Shown here piece after piece: positions 1 through 11,800 of a stretch of DNA of 64,000 nucleotides. Source of the stretch: Lotus japonicus (taxonomy: Eukaryota; Streptophyta; Magnoliopsida; Fabales; Fabaceae). Both the position numbers and the translations under genes were made by a program. Position 1 is the stretch's first letter, and each line of letters starts with the position of its first letter. The stretch is taken from positions 80,740,292 to 80,804,291 of the forward strand of contig NC_080043.1 of assembly GCF_012489685.1 (NCBI RefSeq). Reading direction: 5' to 3'. The notes beneath the pieces are model-generated. The model ran no database searches. It saw only the letters and a list, made by a program, of their open reading frames with translations, and was not told where the DNA came from.

Positions 1-2940
1 CCTGCTCTGAGCACTTTCGCCGCCAAAGATCTTCCCCCCACATGACTTGCGCACACACCCTCGTGAACCTCAAACATGATTCTTTCCGCCTCATCCTTAG
101 AGACACATCTCAATAAAGGAACTCCAATCCCTCTTCTGTACAATTGATCGCCCAACAATTTGTAACGACTTGCCTCGCGAATTTGATCCTTAGAAAATGT
201 CAACACATCAGAGCCTTCTGCCTCCAAACACTTTTTGATACGCCCCATCCAATCTGAATTCGCTAAAGTTAACACCATCATTGTCTCATCTTCTTCGATA
301 CTCGGGCTGCTTAAAACTTCCTGGATGACTGACTTATTGTTTCCCGGCTTCTTCGTGCTTGCTAACTTTGATAGAATATCCTCCCTTGTATTCTCCTCCC
401 GCGGTACATAATTGACCTGCACTGTGCCTATCTGCTTTATCAATCCCTGAGCTTTCGATAAATACTTAGCCAGCTGTGCGTCCCTTGCCTGATATTCACC
501 CTGAATTTGCCTGGAAACTATTTGAGAATCTGTTTTAATCATTATGCTCTTGACCCCCATCTTGATCGCCAACTTCAAACCTGCAATTATAGCTTCATAC
601 TCTGCCTGATTATTGCTTGCTTTAAAGTCAAACTTGAGTGACTGCTCAACTGTCACACCACCTGGTCCTTCTAAGATTATTCCAGCTCCACTTCCCTTGA
701 CATTAGACGAACCATCTACAGACAAACTCCATTCGCCAACTTCCATAGTTTTCTCACTAGAAGACATTTCATTGACAAAATCCACCAATACCTGTGCTTT
801 AACCAGACCTTTCTTGTCAAAAGTGATTTCAAATTCTGACAACTCAACAGCCCAGGAAACCATTCTTCCAGCCAGATCAGGCTTTTGCAAAACTTGGCGA
901 AGTGGCAAATCTGTTTTTACCACAATTGGAAAGCCTTGAAAATAAGGTCTTAATTTCCTGGCGGATATGATTAAAGCTAGTGCAGCCTTTTCAATTTTTT
1001 GGTATCTAACTTCAGCCCCTTGAAGAGCGTGACTCACAAAATATATGATGCTCAAATCATCTTTATTCTCTTGCAACAAAACTGAACTAACTGCATTATC
1101 AGAGATGGAAATAAACATTGATAATGAAATACCTGGAACTGGTTTGGCTAAAATTGGTGGCCTGGATAAATGATCCTTCAAACTTTGGAACGCCCTCTCA
1201 CATTCTTCAGTCCACTGAAAAGTTTTGTTCTTCCTTAAGCATTGAAAAAATGGTGCTGATTTTTCCCCAGAACACGGAAGAAACCTGGACAAAGCTGCTA
1301 TTCTTCATGTTAATTTCTGCACATCTTTAACTGAGGTTGGACTCTGCATATCAAGTATCGACTTGCACTTATCAGGGTTCGCCTCAATTCCTCTCCTTGT
1401 GATCATGAAACCCAAAAACTTTCCACTTTGAATTCCAAACGAACACTTTTCCGGATTAAGTCTCATGTTATGCTTTCTTAGTTCGCCAAAAGCTTCTTCG
1501 AGATCAGAACAATGTGCCATCATTTCCTCTGACTTGACCACCATGTCATCTACATAAATCTCCATGTTCCGCCCCACCTGCTTGTCAAACACCTTATCCA
1601 TCAACCTTTGGTATGTTGCTCCCGCATTCTTCAGCCCAAACGGCATAGTCTGATAGCAATAGTTCGCCTGATTTGTCATAAAAGCTGTTTTCTCCTCGTC
1701 AGGCTGATACATTCTTATTTGATGATATCCTGAATATGCATCCATGAGGCTAAGCATTCCGAATCCAGATGCCCTATCCACAAGCTTATCAATATTTGGT
1801 AAAGGATAAGAATCCTTAGGACAATGTTTATTCAGATCTGTGTAGTCTGTGCACATTCGCCACTTTCCATTAGCCTTCTTCACCATTACAACATTAGCCA
1901 ACCATGTCGGATACTTAACCTCTCTGATGAATCCAGCTTCCAATAACTTGTTAGTTTCCACCTTTACTGCCTCTGCCTTTTCTTCGCCCATCTTTCTTTT
2001 GAATTGAACAATTGGTTTCGCCCCAGGATTTAAAGCCAATTTGTGACATATAAATTCCGGATCAATTCCTGGTAGATCCTTTGCACTCCATGAAAATAAA
2101 TCCATATTCTCAGATAACAACTTTACCAATCTGGTATCCTGACTTGTAGTTAAATTGACACCCACTTTCAAATTTCGCTCACCAATTTGGATTGCCTTAG
2201 TTTCCTCCTCTGATGTCATCTTGTGCTCAATAAATCCATCACGAGGATCCAAACTAATGTCCGCCTGAGTTACATCCACTTCATATACTCTATGTCCTTC
2301 TTTCACTGCCTTCTTTCCCATATGGCCATACTGCTTGAAACTTTCTGAATAACACTTCCGAGCAACCATTTGATCAGCCTTTACAACTCCAACGCCTCCT
2401 TTGCTTAATGGATACTTAGCTATTAAGTGTCGTGTAGAAATGATCGCCCCCAATCTGTTTAGTGATGGCCTTCCAATGAGTACATTATAGGGCGAAGTAC
2501 ATTTTACTACCAAAAACATAATAGCAAATGTCTCCGCATTTTTCCCTTCTCCAAAAACAGTCTTCAGCTCCACATACCCCCGAACAAATACTTTTTCTCC
2601 GGAAAAGCCCACCAAAGAGCCATCATACGGCAACAAATCAGATTCATTTAATCCCAACTTTTCAAAAGCGTCACCATAAATCAAATCCGCCGAGCTTCCT
2701 TGATCCAGAAGTACCCTCTCAATTTCATAATCATCAATTCTCAGCATTACAACAATTGGATCGTCTTCGTGAGGCTGTATTCCCTCAAAATCTCGCACAG
2801 TAAAAGTTATATCGGGTTGATTGGTTGCCCAACTTCCCCAATCGTTAGAATAAACAACATTAACAGAATGAACGTACCTCTTACAAGCTGAGTTAGTCAT
2901 TCCCCCACCGCGAAATCCACCAAAAATAGAATGAATCCGC
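1..2940 (-). pseudogene. Tat-lineage pol: protease, RT, RNase H domains and start of integrase, with one in-frame stop
   Basis: In minus-strand order the protease carries DQGSSADL (about 2715-2690). RT carries a DAYSGYHQIRM block and the catalytic YVDD at 1556-1545. An RNase H linker is followed by an archaeal-type RNase H with SVDGSSN and NQAEYEA (about 730-590). The integrase zinc-binding region begins near 90-1 with a conserved H-x-GGR motif. The frame is broken once, by a TGA at 1305-1307 just after the RT thumb, where a glycine codon is expected; the frame reads on unchanged to the window edge. The polyprotein would have served reverse transcription and integration in the particle. It is scored as a pseudogene because of the stop and because the 12 kb insertion separates it from its promoter LTR and gag. 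Confidence 0.88.
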
Positions 2941-4152
2941 TGAAGGTATGAAAAACGGTAGAAAGGGGGGGGGGTTTGAATAACGTTTTCAGTATAAAAC
3001 TTCCACCTTGAAGATTTTGACAAATCTTTCGAGAACTTAAGTGCTAAAGATAAGAGATAGAGAAGCACACAAGGTTTTTATCCTGGTTCACTTGATAAAT
3101 CACTCAAGCTACTCCAGTCCACCCGTTAAGGTGATTTCTTCCTTCTTAGAATGAAGGCAATCCACTAATCAGGTAAGAGTTACAACTGCACTTGAAACCT
3201 ACAAGTGACTAACAATTACACTGACTTAGCTCACACTAAGATTCACTCTCTTAGTCTTCTCTAGGATCCGATCAGCCTTGATCTCCTAAAGGAACTAAAC
3301 AAACTGTTTATCAAAGAATTGTTTACAAGAGATTTGCTTCTAAAAAGCTAATAGTAAACTCAATGAATTTCAGATGAAAGAAAGCTTAGAAGAATTTAAG
3401 ATTGTCTTGCGCGTATGTGAATGCTTCTGGCCGTTTCTTTCAGTCTTCAGCCTCTTTATATACTCCAAGGATTAGGGTTGAGCGTTGCATGAGAAATGCT
3501 ACCGTTGGAGGGCAGTTCTGGAAAATCCAGCTTCTGCTGTGTCTGAGACTGTTAGGTAGGTCGTCATGAAGGTACAATTGCTTTTGTACTTGGATAGCGA
3601 CGCGACCTTTAAACCTAGAAGACTTCTGATCAGGGGAATGCTTCATATTGGAACTTGTGAAACCGGTTGATCAAAGTCAGAGGGAAAGCACAGATCCTCT
3701 GACCATTGTATCTTCTGATTCTGAACTCAGAGGGAAGAACATGGCCTTCAGAGTTTCTTGCTTCCGGACTTCAGAGTTTCCACTATTCAGCTTCTGCAAC
3801 TTCAGAGTCTTCTACACCATCAGAACATCTGAACCTTCAGTGTTTCTTGGTTATCAGAACTTATGGGTCTTCAGAGCTTCTAGTGACTGAGTCCACATCA
3901 GAGTTTGTATAACTTCAGAACTTCTGAAGCTTTTCCACTGTTCATACTGAACATGGTGAATGCGAAAGCGTTGCTTGGGTTGCTCTTTATACACTGTGCT
4001 TCTGATTTGTGTGAGATTGAGTTGAGGTCAGAGTCTGTAAATAGCACACTCAGAAAAACACGTTAGAGTACCACAATTGTTCATATCAAAAGGTTAACTT
4101 GTAATCATCAAAACATAGAGTTGTACTACTAGATTAAAACTTTGATCTTACA
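2941..4152 (-). repeat. 3' LTR of the SIRE-like element
   Basis: This 1212-bp copy matches 13829-15037. On the minus strand it begins TGTAAGATC and ends CATACCTTCA. It is rich in short TCAGAG / CTTCTGA words. It differs from the other LTR mainly by a G run of 10 instead of 7 near 2965 and by eight single-base changes. Confidence 0.95.
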
Positions 4153-4893
4153 ATCTCCCCCTTTTTGATGATGACAAAACTAAGATTTTTGATGAAAAAT
4201 TCTTAAACATTAAACTGAATTCACTCAGAGTTTAGAGATATAGAATAAGACTTATCCTGATGTGAATAGTTTATCTTGCTCATTCTGAATTCAAGTCACT
4301 GCTTGATTCTGAGCTTAGCTCCCCCTGAATCTAATACTTGATGAAAACGTTAGTAAAGTCTAGATTCTGAGCTAAATGATATAAGAGTTTAGAGTGAAAA
4401 ACTTATGACATAGATGAAAATCGAGCAATCAGAGCGCATAAGTAATCAGAGTCATGGACAAGGTATCAGAGTCTTGGGTATCAGAGTCAACTTAGAATCA
4501 CTTCAGAAGAAGTGAAATGTATTCCTTGTATTTGCCCAGTGACACATCTATGGTCATGAAGGTGGAACTCTTAAATTCTCCAAAAGAAAAAATAAATCAC
4601 ACTAACACATCTTACACATCAAAAACTGGGTTTACTCCCCCTTTTTGTCATAAGCAAAAAGCTTGGGGTGTGAAAAACTTAGCTTGAAGTACAAGGTACT
4701 CCCCCTTAGAGAAGGTCTAAGTTTAAAGGAAATGAAGACGATGCAAGAATCAGAGTTAGGCGAAATAAATAGAAGAGTTAATGCAAGAGAAGAACGTTTA
4801 CCACCGGTCAAGTGAGTAAAGAGAAGGGTCAGTTACCAAGAACTTAACCTCGAGAAACCGTAGGAGCATTAACTTTCAGAGAGAAAGTGAAGC
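4153..4893 (-). other. Non-coding 3' region with repeated polypurine tracts
   Basis: Four copies of CTCCCCC on the plus strand (GGGGGAG on the element strand) begin at 4155, 4319, 4635 and 4699. The first lies directly beside the 3' LTR and is the working polypurine tract. Multiplied polypurine tracts upstream of the 3' LTR are a described hallmark of Sireviruses. No credible coding frame lies on the element's strand here. Confidence 0.7.
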
Positions 4894-4903
4894 CTATATA
4901 AAG
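4894..4903 (+). promoter_or_regulatory. TATA box of the antisense ORF
   Basis: CTATATAAAG lies at the expected distance (about 30 bases) before a likely start of transcription near 4930. The ATG follows at 4958 after an A-rich leader. No other TATA-type word of this quality lies close by on this strand. Confidence 0.5.
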
Positions 4904-4957
4904 CGTTGGAGAGAAAGGTAAGCTTCACACCTCGAACAATTTTTAGTAAAAAAAAAA

Positions 4958-5350
4958 ATGGCATCATACATCGTAGCACTAGAAGAGCTGAGGAAGAAGG
5001 CCTTTGAGGAGGACTTGTTCCTGAACATCAGGCATCCAGAGGGTACAACGACCATCGCGGAGCTGACACGGACACTGCTGGAGGAGGACCTGCGTCCAGA
5101 GTTGAAGAGAGACCTGAGGGAATTTCTTGCCTTCGTGGAGGAGGTGCAAGAACTTAGCCGGCTTGAACTCAAGCTGCTGGAAGAAAAAGAGAGTTTGGAA
5201 GAGAAGCTCAAGACCGCAGAAGAGATTCTGGAGAGGGATGAGCTAAAGGACAGGCTCAGCAACATCCAGTATGCACTGGAGCGTCTGGAGAAGGATAGGT
5301 CAGAGCAGCGCCAGGAGTGCAGAAGAATGAGGAGGGATCCTCCATTCTAG
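4958..5350 (+). CDS. Antisense coiled-coil ORF inside the SIRE-like element
   Basis: This 130-codon frame on the strand opposite to the element's own genes starts MASYIVALEELRKKAFEEDL. It is rich in E, L, R and K, with heptad-like spacing over most of its length (about residues 35-125), predicting a long helical coiled coil. The codons look like real coding sequence, not low complexity. The plus strand has CTATATAAAG at 4894-4903, 55 bases before the ATG, and AATAAA at 5394-5399, 44 bases after the stop, so a complete small transcription unit can be drawn. It lies between ORF3 and the 3' LTR, tail to tail with ORF3. I do not recognise the protein. Antisense ORFs are known in some plant LTR elements, but I cannot place this one. 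Confidence 0.6.
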   Translation: MASYIVALEELRKKAFEEDLFLNIRHPEGTTTIAELTRTLLEEDLRPELKRDLREFLAFVEEVQELSRLELKLLEEKESLEEKLKTAEEILERDELKDRLSNIQYALERLEKDRSEQRQECRRMRRDPPF

Positions 5351-5393
5351 ACTTTAGGGAAAGAATGTATGATGTAAACATAAAGATATGATG

Positions 5394-5399
5394 AATAAA
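5394..5399 (+). terminator. Possible polyadenylation signal of the antisense ORF
   Basis: AATAAA lies 44 bases after the stop codon, followed by T-rich sequence and TATATATAGATATG further on. Plant polyadenylation signals are loose, so this is supportive only. Confidence 0.4.
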
Positions 5400-5549
5400 A
5401 AGATTTTTGCAAACATATGTGACACAAATATATATAGATATGCATAGATAATCACAAACGAACAAAGTAGAATAAGTAAAAAAAAAGAAACAGAGTTTAA
5501 CAAAAATAAAACAACGTTAAAGAAAAAGAAAAACGAAGAGATCCTAAAA

Positions 5550-8408
5550 CTAAGGTTTATCAGTTCGTCGCAGAAGTTCCATCATCATGTGCTTCATTTC
5601 AATTAGCATGGATTCATGAGTGTCAAGACGCTGTTCCATGATGTCGAGTCTGGATGAGCTTGACTGAGCAGAACCGGAAGGAACATTCTGAGCAGCTTGA
5701 GGATCTGGAATGGAAGCAGAAGCAGCAGGAGTAAACACTACTGGTGCAAGTGCTTGGCATCTAAGAGCTTCAGCTTCAGCCTCAAGTCGTTCTGCCTCTA
5801 ATCGGGCTTGTTCAGCTTGAGCTGCTGCTTGACGTGCAGCTTCTTCTGCTTGAGCTTTCTTTCTCTTGGCTTCTTCAATAGCTTCAAGAAGCTTGTGTCT
5901 CTGTTCTTGTTCATGAAGAGCCACCCTTCGAGCAAACCTTTGCTTTGCAGCCTCAATGCTCTGACTTCCCTCTGCATGCATGAGCTGCATCATAATTGGA
6001 ACTTGAGCCACTAGCCAAGTGCCCAGATTGTTCCACTCATCAGCCACACGTTCAGCATTCTCACTGAGGTCAGTCTGACCGTGCACATTGCGTAGCATCA
6101 AAGAAGCTTCATGATAGAAAGTATTGATGCACTCAGAGAGAGATGTGGGTCGGAGGTGAGTGTAAGGAATTATGGAGAGGTTGGTTTCAGGAGAGGCTGG
6201 GTGATTGCTGCTGTGGGCTTCAGAGGCACCTTGTGGAGAACCAATGTTAAACCTTTGAGCATTGGGTTCAGAGGTTCCAAGGTGAGGTTCTGAAGTTTCA
6301 ACCAGAGGATGGGGTGATCTAACCGAGGATTGGTTAGACACTGATTGTTCGGGTTCAGGTTCTGGTTGAATAGGCTCTTGTTGGTCAGGGGCAGGGTGAG
6401 CTTGTTGAGCCAAAGGGTCTGCCTCTTGTAAAGGATTGGCCAAGATAGGTTCATCTAGGTCAACTAGACGTTCAGGTCTAGGGCCAGGATATCTCATAGG
6501 GCTTGGACAAGTGAGGTAATACTCTTCTAAGGTAGACACCTTTTCTTTTCTGACCTCCATGAATTTTCTAATGGATTCAGAGTTATTGGAGGGAGAAGAA
6601 TCAGTAACATTGGTTGGGAAGGATACAGGTGTAAAGGCTGTGGAAGAGTCTGTATCCGTGGTTCTGGCAGCAGGACGTGCTGATGCTCTGGGAACAGAGT
6701 GATCAGACGTTCTGGGTTGTGGTTCTGTTTGGTTGGGCTCTGGTTGTTCATGGATGATGGGTTCAGAAGATAATGGGTTGTACTGAATGGTAATGGGAGA
6801 GGTTGGTTCTTCTGACCTAGAGGGTTGGTTCTGGAGCAAATTCCAGAGAGGTGCTTCAGTAGGGGAAGGTTGAAAGAATGAAGATCTTGGGGAATGTGGT
6901 GGAGAGGTGGTTTGTGCAGCTGGTTTGGATTCAGGAATAGGAGTGAGGGGATTTGAGGAGTGTTTGAGCATGGCAGATATAGGGAGTGCATCAAATAAAT
7001 TCAAATTATCATCAGAAGCAAGTGCAGACTTACTTGAATGTGCTGATGATCTAGTCACTCTGGCAGGAGGTTCAGTCCTTCTGATCACTTCAGCAGCTAG
7101 TTCCACCCGAGTAGGCTTCACCACGATTCTGACCTGCTTCTTCTTCTTCTTAGGAGGACCATCCTCATTATCACTATCATCACCATCATCAGGCTTTCTC
7201 TTCTTCTTTTTGATCAGAGGAACATCTGAATCCTCAGAAGATTCTTCTAGGATCATTTTCCTCTGAGCTTTCTTCTTGGGAGGAGAAGGAAACTCTGGAG
7301 CTGGCGGCAGTCTGCTGAAGAAATCATCGAGATCAATTTCGAATCCTTGAGCCCTTAGGTCTTCAACATAGCACCTAATGGCGTCAGGATTGTCTGCCTG
7401 AGTCCACAGAGGGTAGTCATTCAGAGGCATCCTTCTACTTCTGATCTCAGAAGATGTGTCTTCACGAGCAGGGGCGATTTTCTTCTGGACCAAACCCATC
7501 TTCTTCAGAGAATTTGCAGTGAAGACATCACTGACAATGGTGGTCAGATCCTCTACACATCCAGCATGGACCAGATCTTGCACCAGGTTGCTTTCAATGA
7601 GAAAGTCTGAGAGCAGTCTCCCAAAGGGGATATACTTGATTGCTGACTTGATGGAGGCAGTGGTACGAGACTTCCGGATACATTCCTTCAAGTAGGAGAA
7701 CAGGAAGTAGGGAAGGCAGATCTTCTTCTGGTCTTGGATGAAGAACAACATCACCTTCTGGTTGAAGTTGATGTAGTCTGGAGAACTGCCCTTTGGTCTC
7801 TGGTTTATGCAGTGGAGCAAAATTTTGTGCCAGATCCTGAGCTTGGGATGAAGGTCCATCACCTTGTAATTCGTCTTGCCCGGTTTGAAATTAGTGTACA
7901 GGGCCTGGTTGATTGTATCCTTGGTGCTGGGTTTCAGCTTCGATTCCGTGAGTTGGAAACGATACCCAAAAGCAGTGTCTGCACCCAGCAAATTCACGAA
8001 AGACTTCTCTGTGATGATGATCTTTCTTCCGAGAATGTGAGATACCACCTGAGTATCATCGCAGTCGGCGTGCTTCCAGAATTCCTTGACCAATCTATCA
8101 TACACCGGTCCTCGAAGTCTGTTGAAGTAATTTCCCCAACCTTGAACTTGGACTTCAGGACGAAGATCATACCCATTTGTAGCCAGGTTGTCGAGGTCGA
8201 ATCTCCATTCTGCCAGGACTTGGAGTTCCTCAGGAGCATATACGCAGTGAACGGCACAGCCCCGTTCTGCAATTGGAACAAACTGCTCTTGAGCTTGACC
8301 TTGATCTTGTGTCGGATTCTCAGGGCCCCTTTGACCCGTTGCTAGACCAACTACCATATGAGGGAACTGGGGTGCATCTGCAGTAGCTCTTCTGGTTTGC
8401 CTCACCAT
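5550..8408 (-). CDS. Third ORF of the SIRE-like element (position of the 'envelope-like' gene); function unknown
   Basis: This is a 952-codon frame starting MVRQTRRATADAPQ, about 445 bases downstream of pol, with no stop inside. The first 350 residues form a globular region of the kind annotated in plants as 'putative plant transposon protein' (recalled resemblance: VSHILGRKIIITEKSF, WHKILLHCINQR). Around residues 395-430 there are acidic and lysine-rich patches (IKKKKRK, PPKKKKKQ) that look like nuclear localisation signals. A long proline/serine-rich linker follows, then an alanine/glutamate/arginine coiled coil near residues 810-890. I see no signal peptide or clear membrane span, so an envelope role is not supported by sequence. 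The frame can be extended 78 codons upstream, but this ATG follows a CT-rich, leader-like stretch with a weak TATA-like TATACAC near 8547-8553. Confidence 0.75.
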   Translation of the reverse strand: MVRQTRRATADAPQFPHMVVGLATGQRGPENPTQDQGQAQEQFVPIAERGCAVHCVYAPEELQVLAEWRFDLDNLATNGYDLRPEVQVQGWGNYFNRLRGPVYDRLVKEFWKHADCDDTQVVSHILGRKIIITEKSFVNLLGADTAFGYRFQLTESKLKPSTKDTINQALYTNFKPGKTNYKVMDLHPKLRIWHKILLHCINQRPKGSSPDYINFNQKVMLFFIQDQKKICLPYFLFSYLKECIRKSRTTASIKSAIKYIPFGRLLSDFLIESNLVQDLVHAGCVEDLTTIVSDVFTANSLKKMGLVQKKIAPAREDTSSEIRSRRMPLNDYPLWTQADNPDAIRCYVEDLRAQGFEIDLDDFFSRLPPAPEFPSPPKKKAQRKMILEESSEDSDVPLIKKKKRKPDDGDDSDNEDGPPKKKKKQVRIVVKPTRVELAAEVIRRTEPPARVTRSSAHSSKSALASDDNLNLFDALPISAMLKHSSNPLTPIPESKPAAQTTSPPHSPRSSFFQPSPTEAPLWNLLQNQPSRSEEPTSPITIQYNPLSSEPIIHEQPEPNQTEPQPRTSDHSVPRASARPAARTTDTDSSTAFTPVSFPTNVTDSSPSNNSESIRKFMEVRKEKVSTLEEYYLTCPSPMRYPGPRPERLVDLDEPILANPLQEADPLAQQAHPAPDQQEPIQPEPEPEQSVSNQSSVRSPHPLVETSEPHLGTSEPNAQRFNIGSPQGASEAHSSNHPASPETNLSIIPYTHLRPTSLSECINTFYHEASLMLRNVHGQTDLSENAERVADEWNNLGTWLVAQVPIMMQLMHAEGSQSIEAAKQRFARRVALHEQEQRHKLLEAIEEAKRKKAQAEEAARQAAAQAEQARLEAERLEAEAEALRCQALAPVVFTPAASASIPDPQAAQNVPSGSAQSSSSRLDIMEQRLDTHESMLIEMKHMMMELLRRTDKP

Positions 8409-8853
8409 TTTTGAAGCGGTTGAAGGTTTGAGGTAGAAGATGAAGGTTGAAAGATGAAGAGAGATCGAGAGAGAAATCGAGGATGAGCGGTTTCGAAAAA
8501 GGCAGAGAGAGCGAGAGTAAAAACCGGAAGTGAAAGAGATCGTGTGTGTATAGTGGGTTTTGACAAATAACCGTTGTTGATTCAAAAAGCAATTTAAGAT
8601 CAACGGTTGAAAATTAAAGATAGATAGTAACAGTAAATACACAAATCACACACAGGAGAGAAGCACATCTACACGCAATCATAACAGACTGTCACACGGG
8701 CACAAGGAACTATGCATCAGAAAAACTGACACACGTGTTGCTGTCTCAGCTTCAGAGTCAGTACCAGTGGGTACACACACTCTGATTGAGTTACCTTATG
8801 GACTAGACATCTTCTGATCAAGAAGTATCATAGTCAGAGGTTCTGATCCATCT

Positions 8854-11800
8854 TCACTCTGGACAAAAGTCCATGTTCAGATTTTTCAGAATAAAATTAA
8901 ATCTATCCTCTGCTAAGGGCTTTGTAAAGATATCTGCCCATTGATGGTCAGTATCAACAAACTTCAGAAGAAGTACGCCCTTCTGTACATAATCTCTAAT
9001 AAAGTGATACTTTACCTCAATGTGCTTTGCCCTTGAATGCAAGATAGGATTCTTACTCAATGAGATTGCAGCAGTGTTATCACAATAGATTGGGATATTG
9101 CTCTCAAGGATCTGATAATCCTCCAGCTGATGTTTCATCCAGAGCATCTGAGTGCTGCATATTGCTGCTGAGATATATTCTGCCTCTGCAGTTGATAGTG
9201 CAATGGTTGATTGCCTCTTGCTTGCCCATGAGACTAGATTGCTTCCCAGAAATTGACAATTTCAGGAAGTACTTTTTCTCTCTGTTCTATCTCCAGCATA
9301 ATCAGCATCACAGTAACCTGAAAGCTTATACTCTGATGTTTTCTTATACATCAAGCCAAGGTTAGTGGTGCCTTTCAGATACCTTAGGATCCTCTTAACA
9401 GCAGTTAAGTGAGTTTCCCTTGGATCTGATTGGAAACGAGCACATAAATGAACACTAAATAGTATGTCTGGCCTTGATGCAGTTAAGTATAGAAGTGAAC
9501 CTATCATGCCACGATAGAGCTTCTGACATACTTTACCACTTTTATCTTCTTTCTCCAGAATGCATGTAGGATGCATTGGAGTCTTGGCCACTGTAGATTC
9601 CAGCATATTGAACTTCTTCAGAAGTTCTTTAGTGTACTTGCTCTGATGGATATATGTTCCTTCTGGTGTTTGATCAACTTGTATTCCCAGAAAGTACTTT
9701 AATTCTCCCATCATACTCATCTCAAATTCAGCCTGCATCATCTCAGAAAATTCTTTGCATAGAGATTGATTAGCAGAACCAAATATAATATCATCAACAT
9801 AAATTTGCACAATTAAGATATCATCTTTATAAGTCTTGCAAAAAAGAGTTGTATCTACTTTACCCCTTACAAACTCATTCTCCAGAAGGAATGAGCTAAG
9901 TCTCTCATACCATGCTCTGGGAGCTTGCTTCAGACCGTAGAGTGATTTCTTCAATTTGAACACATGGTCTGGTTTCTTCTCATCTTCAAAACCTGGGGGT
10001 TGATGAACATAGACTTCCTCTGAGATATAACCATTTAGGAAGGCACTCTTTACGTCCATCTGATGTAGAACTATGTTGTGATTTACTGAGAAAGAGATCA
10101 ACAGTCTGATTGCCTCCAGTCTTGCTACTGGAGCAAATGTTTCAGTGTAGTCTATTCCTTCCTGCTGGCTGTAGCCTTGAGCAACTAGCCTTGCCTTGTT
10201 TCTGACTACATCTCCTTTCTCATTCAGCTTGTTTCTGAATACCCATTTCGTTCCAATAACATGGACACTCTCAGGCTTCTTCACTAAGCTCCAAACATCG
10301 TTCTTGGAAAATTGATTCAATTCTTCTTCCATGGCCAGAATCCAATCCTTGTCCTGAAGAGCTTCATCTATGGACTTGGGTTCAATTAAGGACACCAATC
10401 CTTTCAGACTGAGCAAGGTCTCTTCAGAGGGTCTGAAGGCAGATCTGGTTCTGACTGGTTCGTCTTTGTTGCCCAGAATCAATTCCTTAGGGTGAGCTGC
10501 AGTGATTCTGCTCTTCTTCAGAGTTTGTGAGTTAGAGGGACCAGCTTCTTCCTCTGGTTCATCTTCCTCTGGCTCAGCTTCCTCTGGAGCTTTGCCTTTG
10601 TCAGAAACATTAATGCTTAAATCTGCAAACTTTTCAACTAGCTTTGACTGGTCAGAGTCAAGCTTATCGTCAAATCTAACGTGAATAGATTCTTCAATAG
10701 TCTTAGCATCAGTATTATAAAATCTAAAACCTTTAGATCTCTCAGAATAACCGAGTAATAGACACTTAGAAGACTTAGCATCAAATTTATGCAATCTATC
10801 CTTAGTATTGAGAACATAACAAACACAGCCAAAAGGATGAAAATAAGAAATGTTGGGTTTTATGTTCTTCCACAATTCATAAGGAGTCTTATTCAGAATT
10901 GGTCTCACAGAGATTCTGTTCTGAATGTAACATGCTGTATTTACTGCCTCTGCCCAAAAGTGCTTAGCCATGCCAGTTTCTTGGAGCATGGTTCTAGCCA
11001 TCTCCTGAAGAGTTCTGTTCTTCCTCTCAACAACACCATTTTGTTGAGGAGTTCTGGGACAAGAGAAATCATGTGCAATTCCATAGGAATCAAACAGACT
11101 CTCAAACTTGTCATTCTCAAACTCTCCACCATGGTCACTTCTGACACGCACAATCCTACAAGCCTTCTCGTTTTGCACTTGAGCAATGAAGGTAGAGAAC
11201 ACAGCATGAGACTCATCCTTGCGGGTTAGAAACTTTACCCATGTCCAGCGGCTATAGTCATCAACGATAACCATCCCATATCTCTTGCCACCTATAGACT
11301 CAGTTTTCACTGGTCCAAAAAGGTCGATATGCAGAAGTTCCAACGGCCTTGAGGTTGAGACAACATTCTTTGCCTTGAAAGGGACTTTTGTGAATTTGCC
11401 TTTCTGACATGCTTCACAATGAGCGTCTGAAGCGAACTTCAGATTGGGTAAGCCCCTGACAAGGTTTAGCTTGCTCAGCTGAGAAATCTTTCTCATACTG
11501 GCATGCCCTAACCGTCTATGCCATACCCACTGCTCTTCATTAACAGACAGAAGGCACTTCACATTCTGAGCCTCCAACTTAGATAATCTGATCTTATAAA
11601 TGTTGTTCTTCCTCTTGCTGTTAAATAGAACAGAGCCATCGATTTGACTTACAGCCCGGCAGGACTTTTGATTGAATATAACATCATAACCCTTGTCAGC
11701 TAATTGACTTATAGACAATAAGTTATGTGTTAAGCCGTCTACCAATAACACATTATCAATGCATGGACTACTATCTACACAAATAGTACCAGTACCAACA

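Noticed and set aside
3440..3912. Short frames inside the SIRE-like LTRs, repeated at 14325-14797
   Set aside because: They lie within LTR sequence, are identical only because the LTRs are, and show no protein-like composition.
4894..5265. Minus-strand frame opposite the antisense coiled-coil ORF
   Set aside because: Serine/leucine-rich shadow of the plus-strand frame. It has no promoter signal and no family resemblance.
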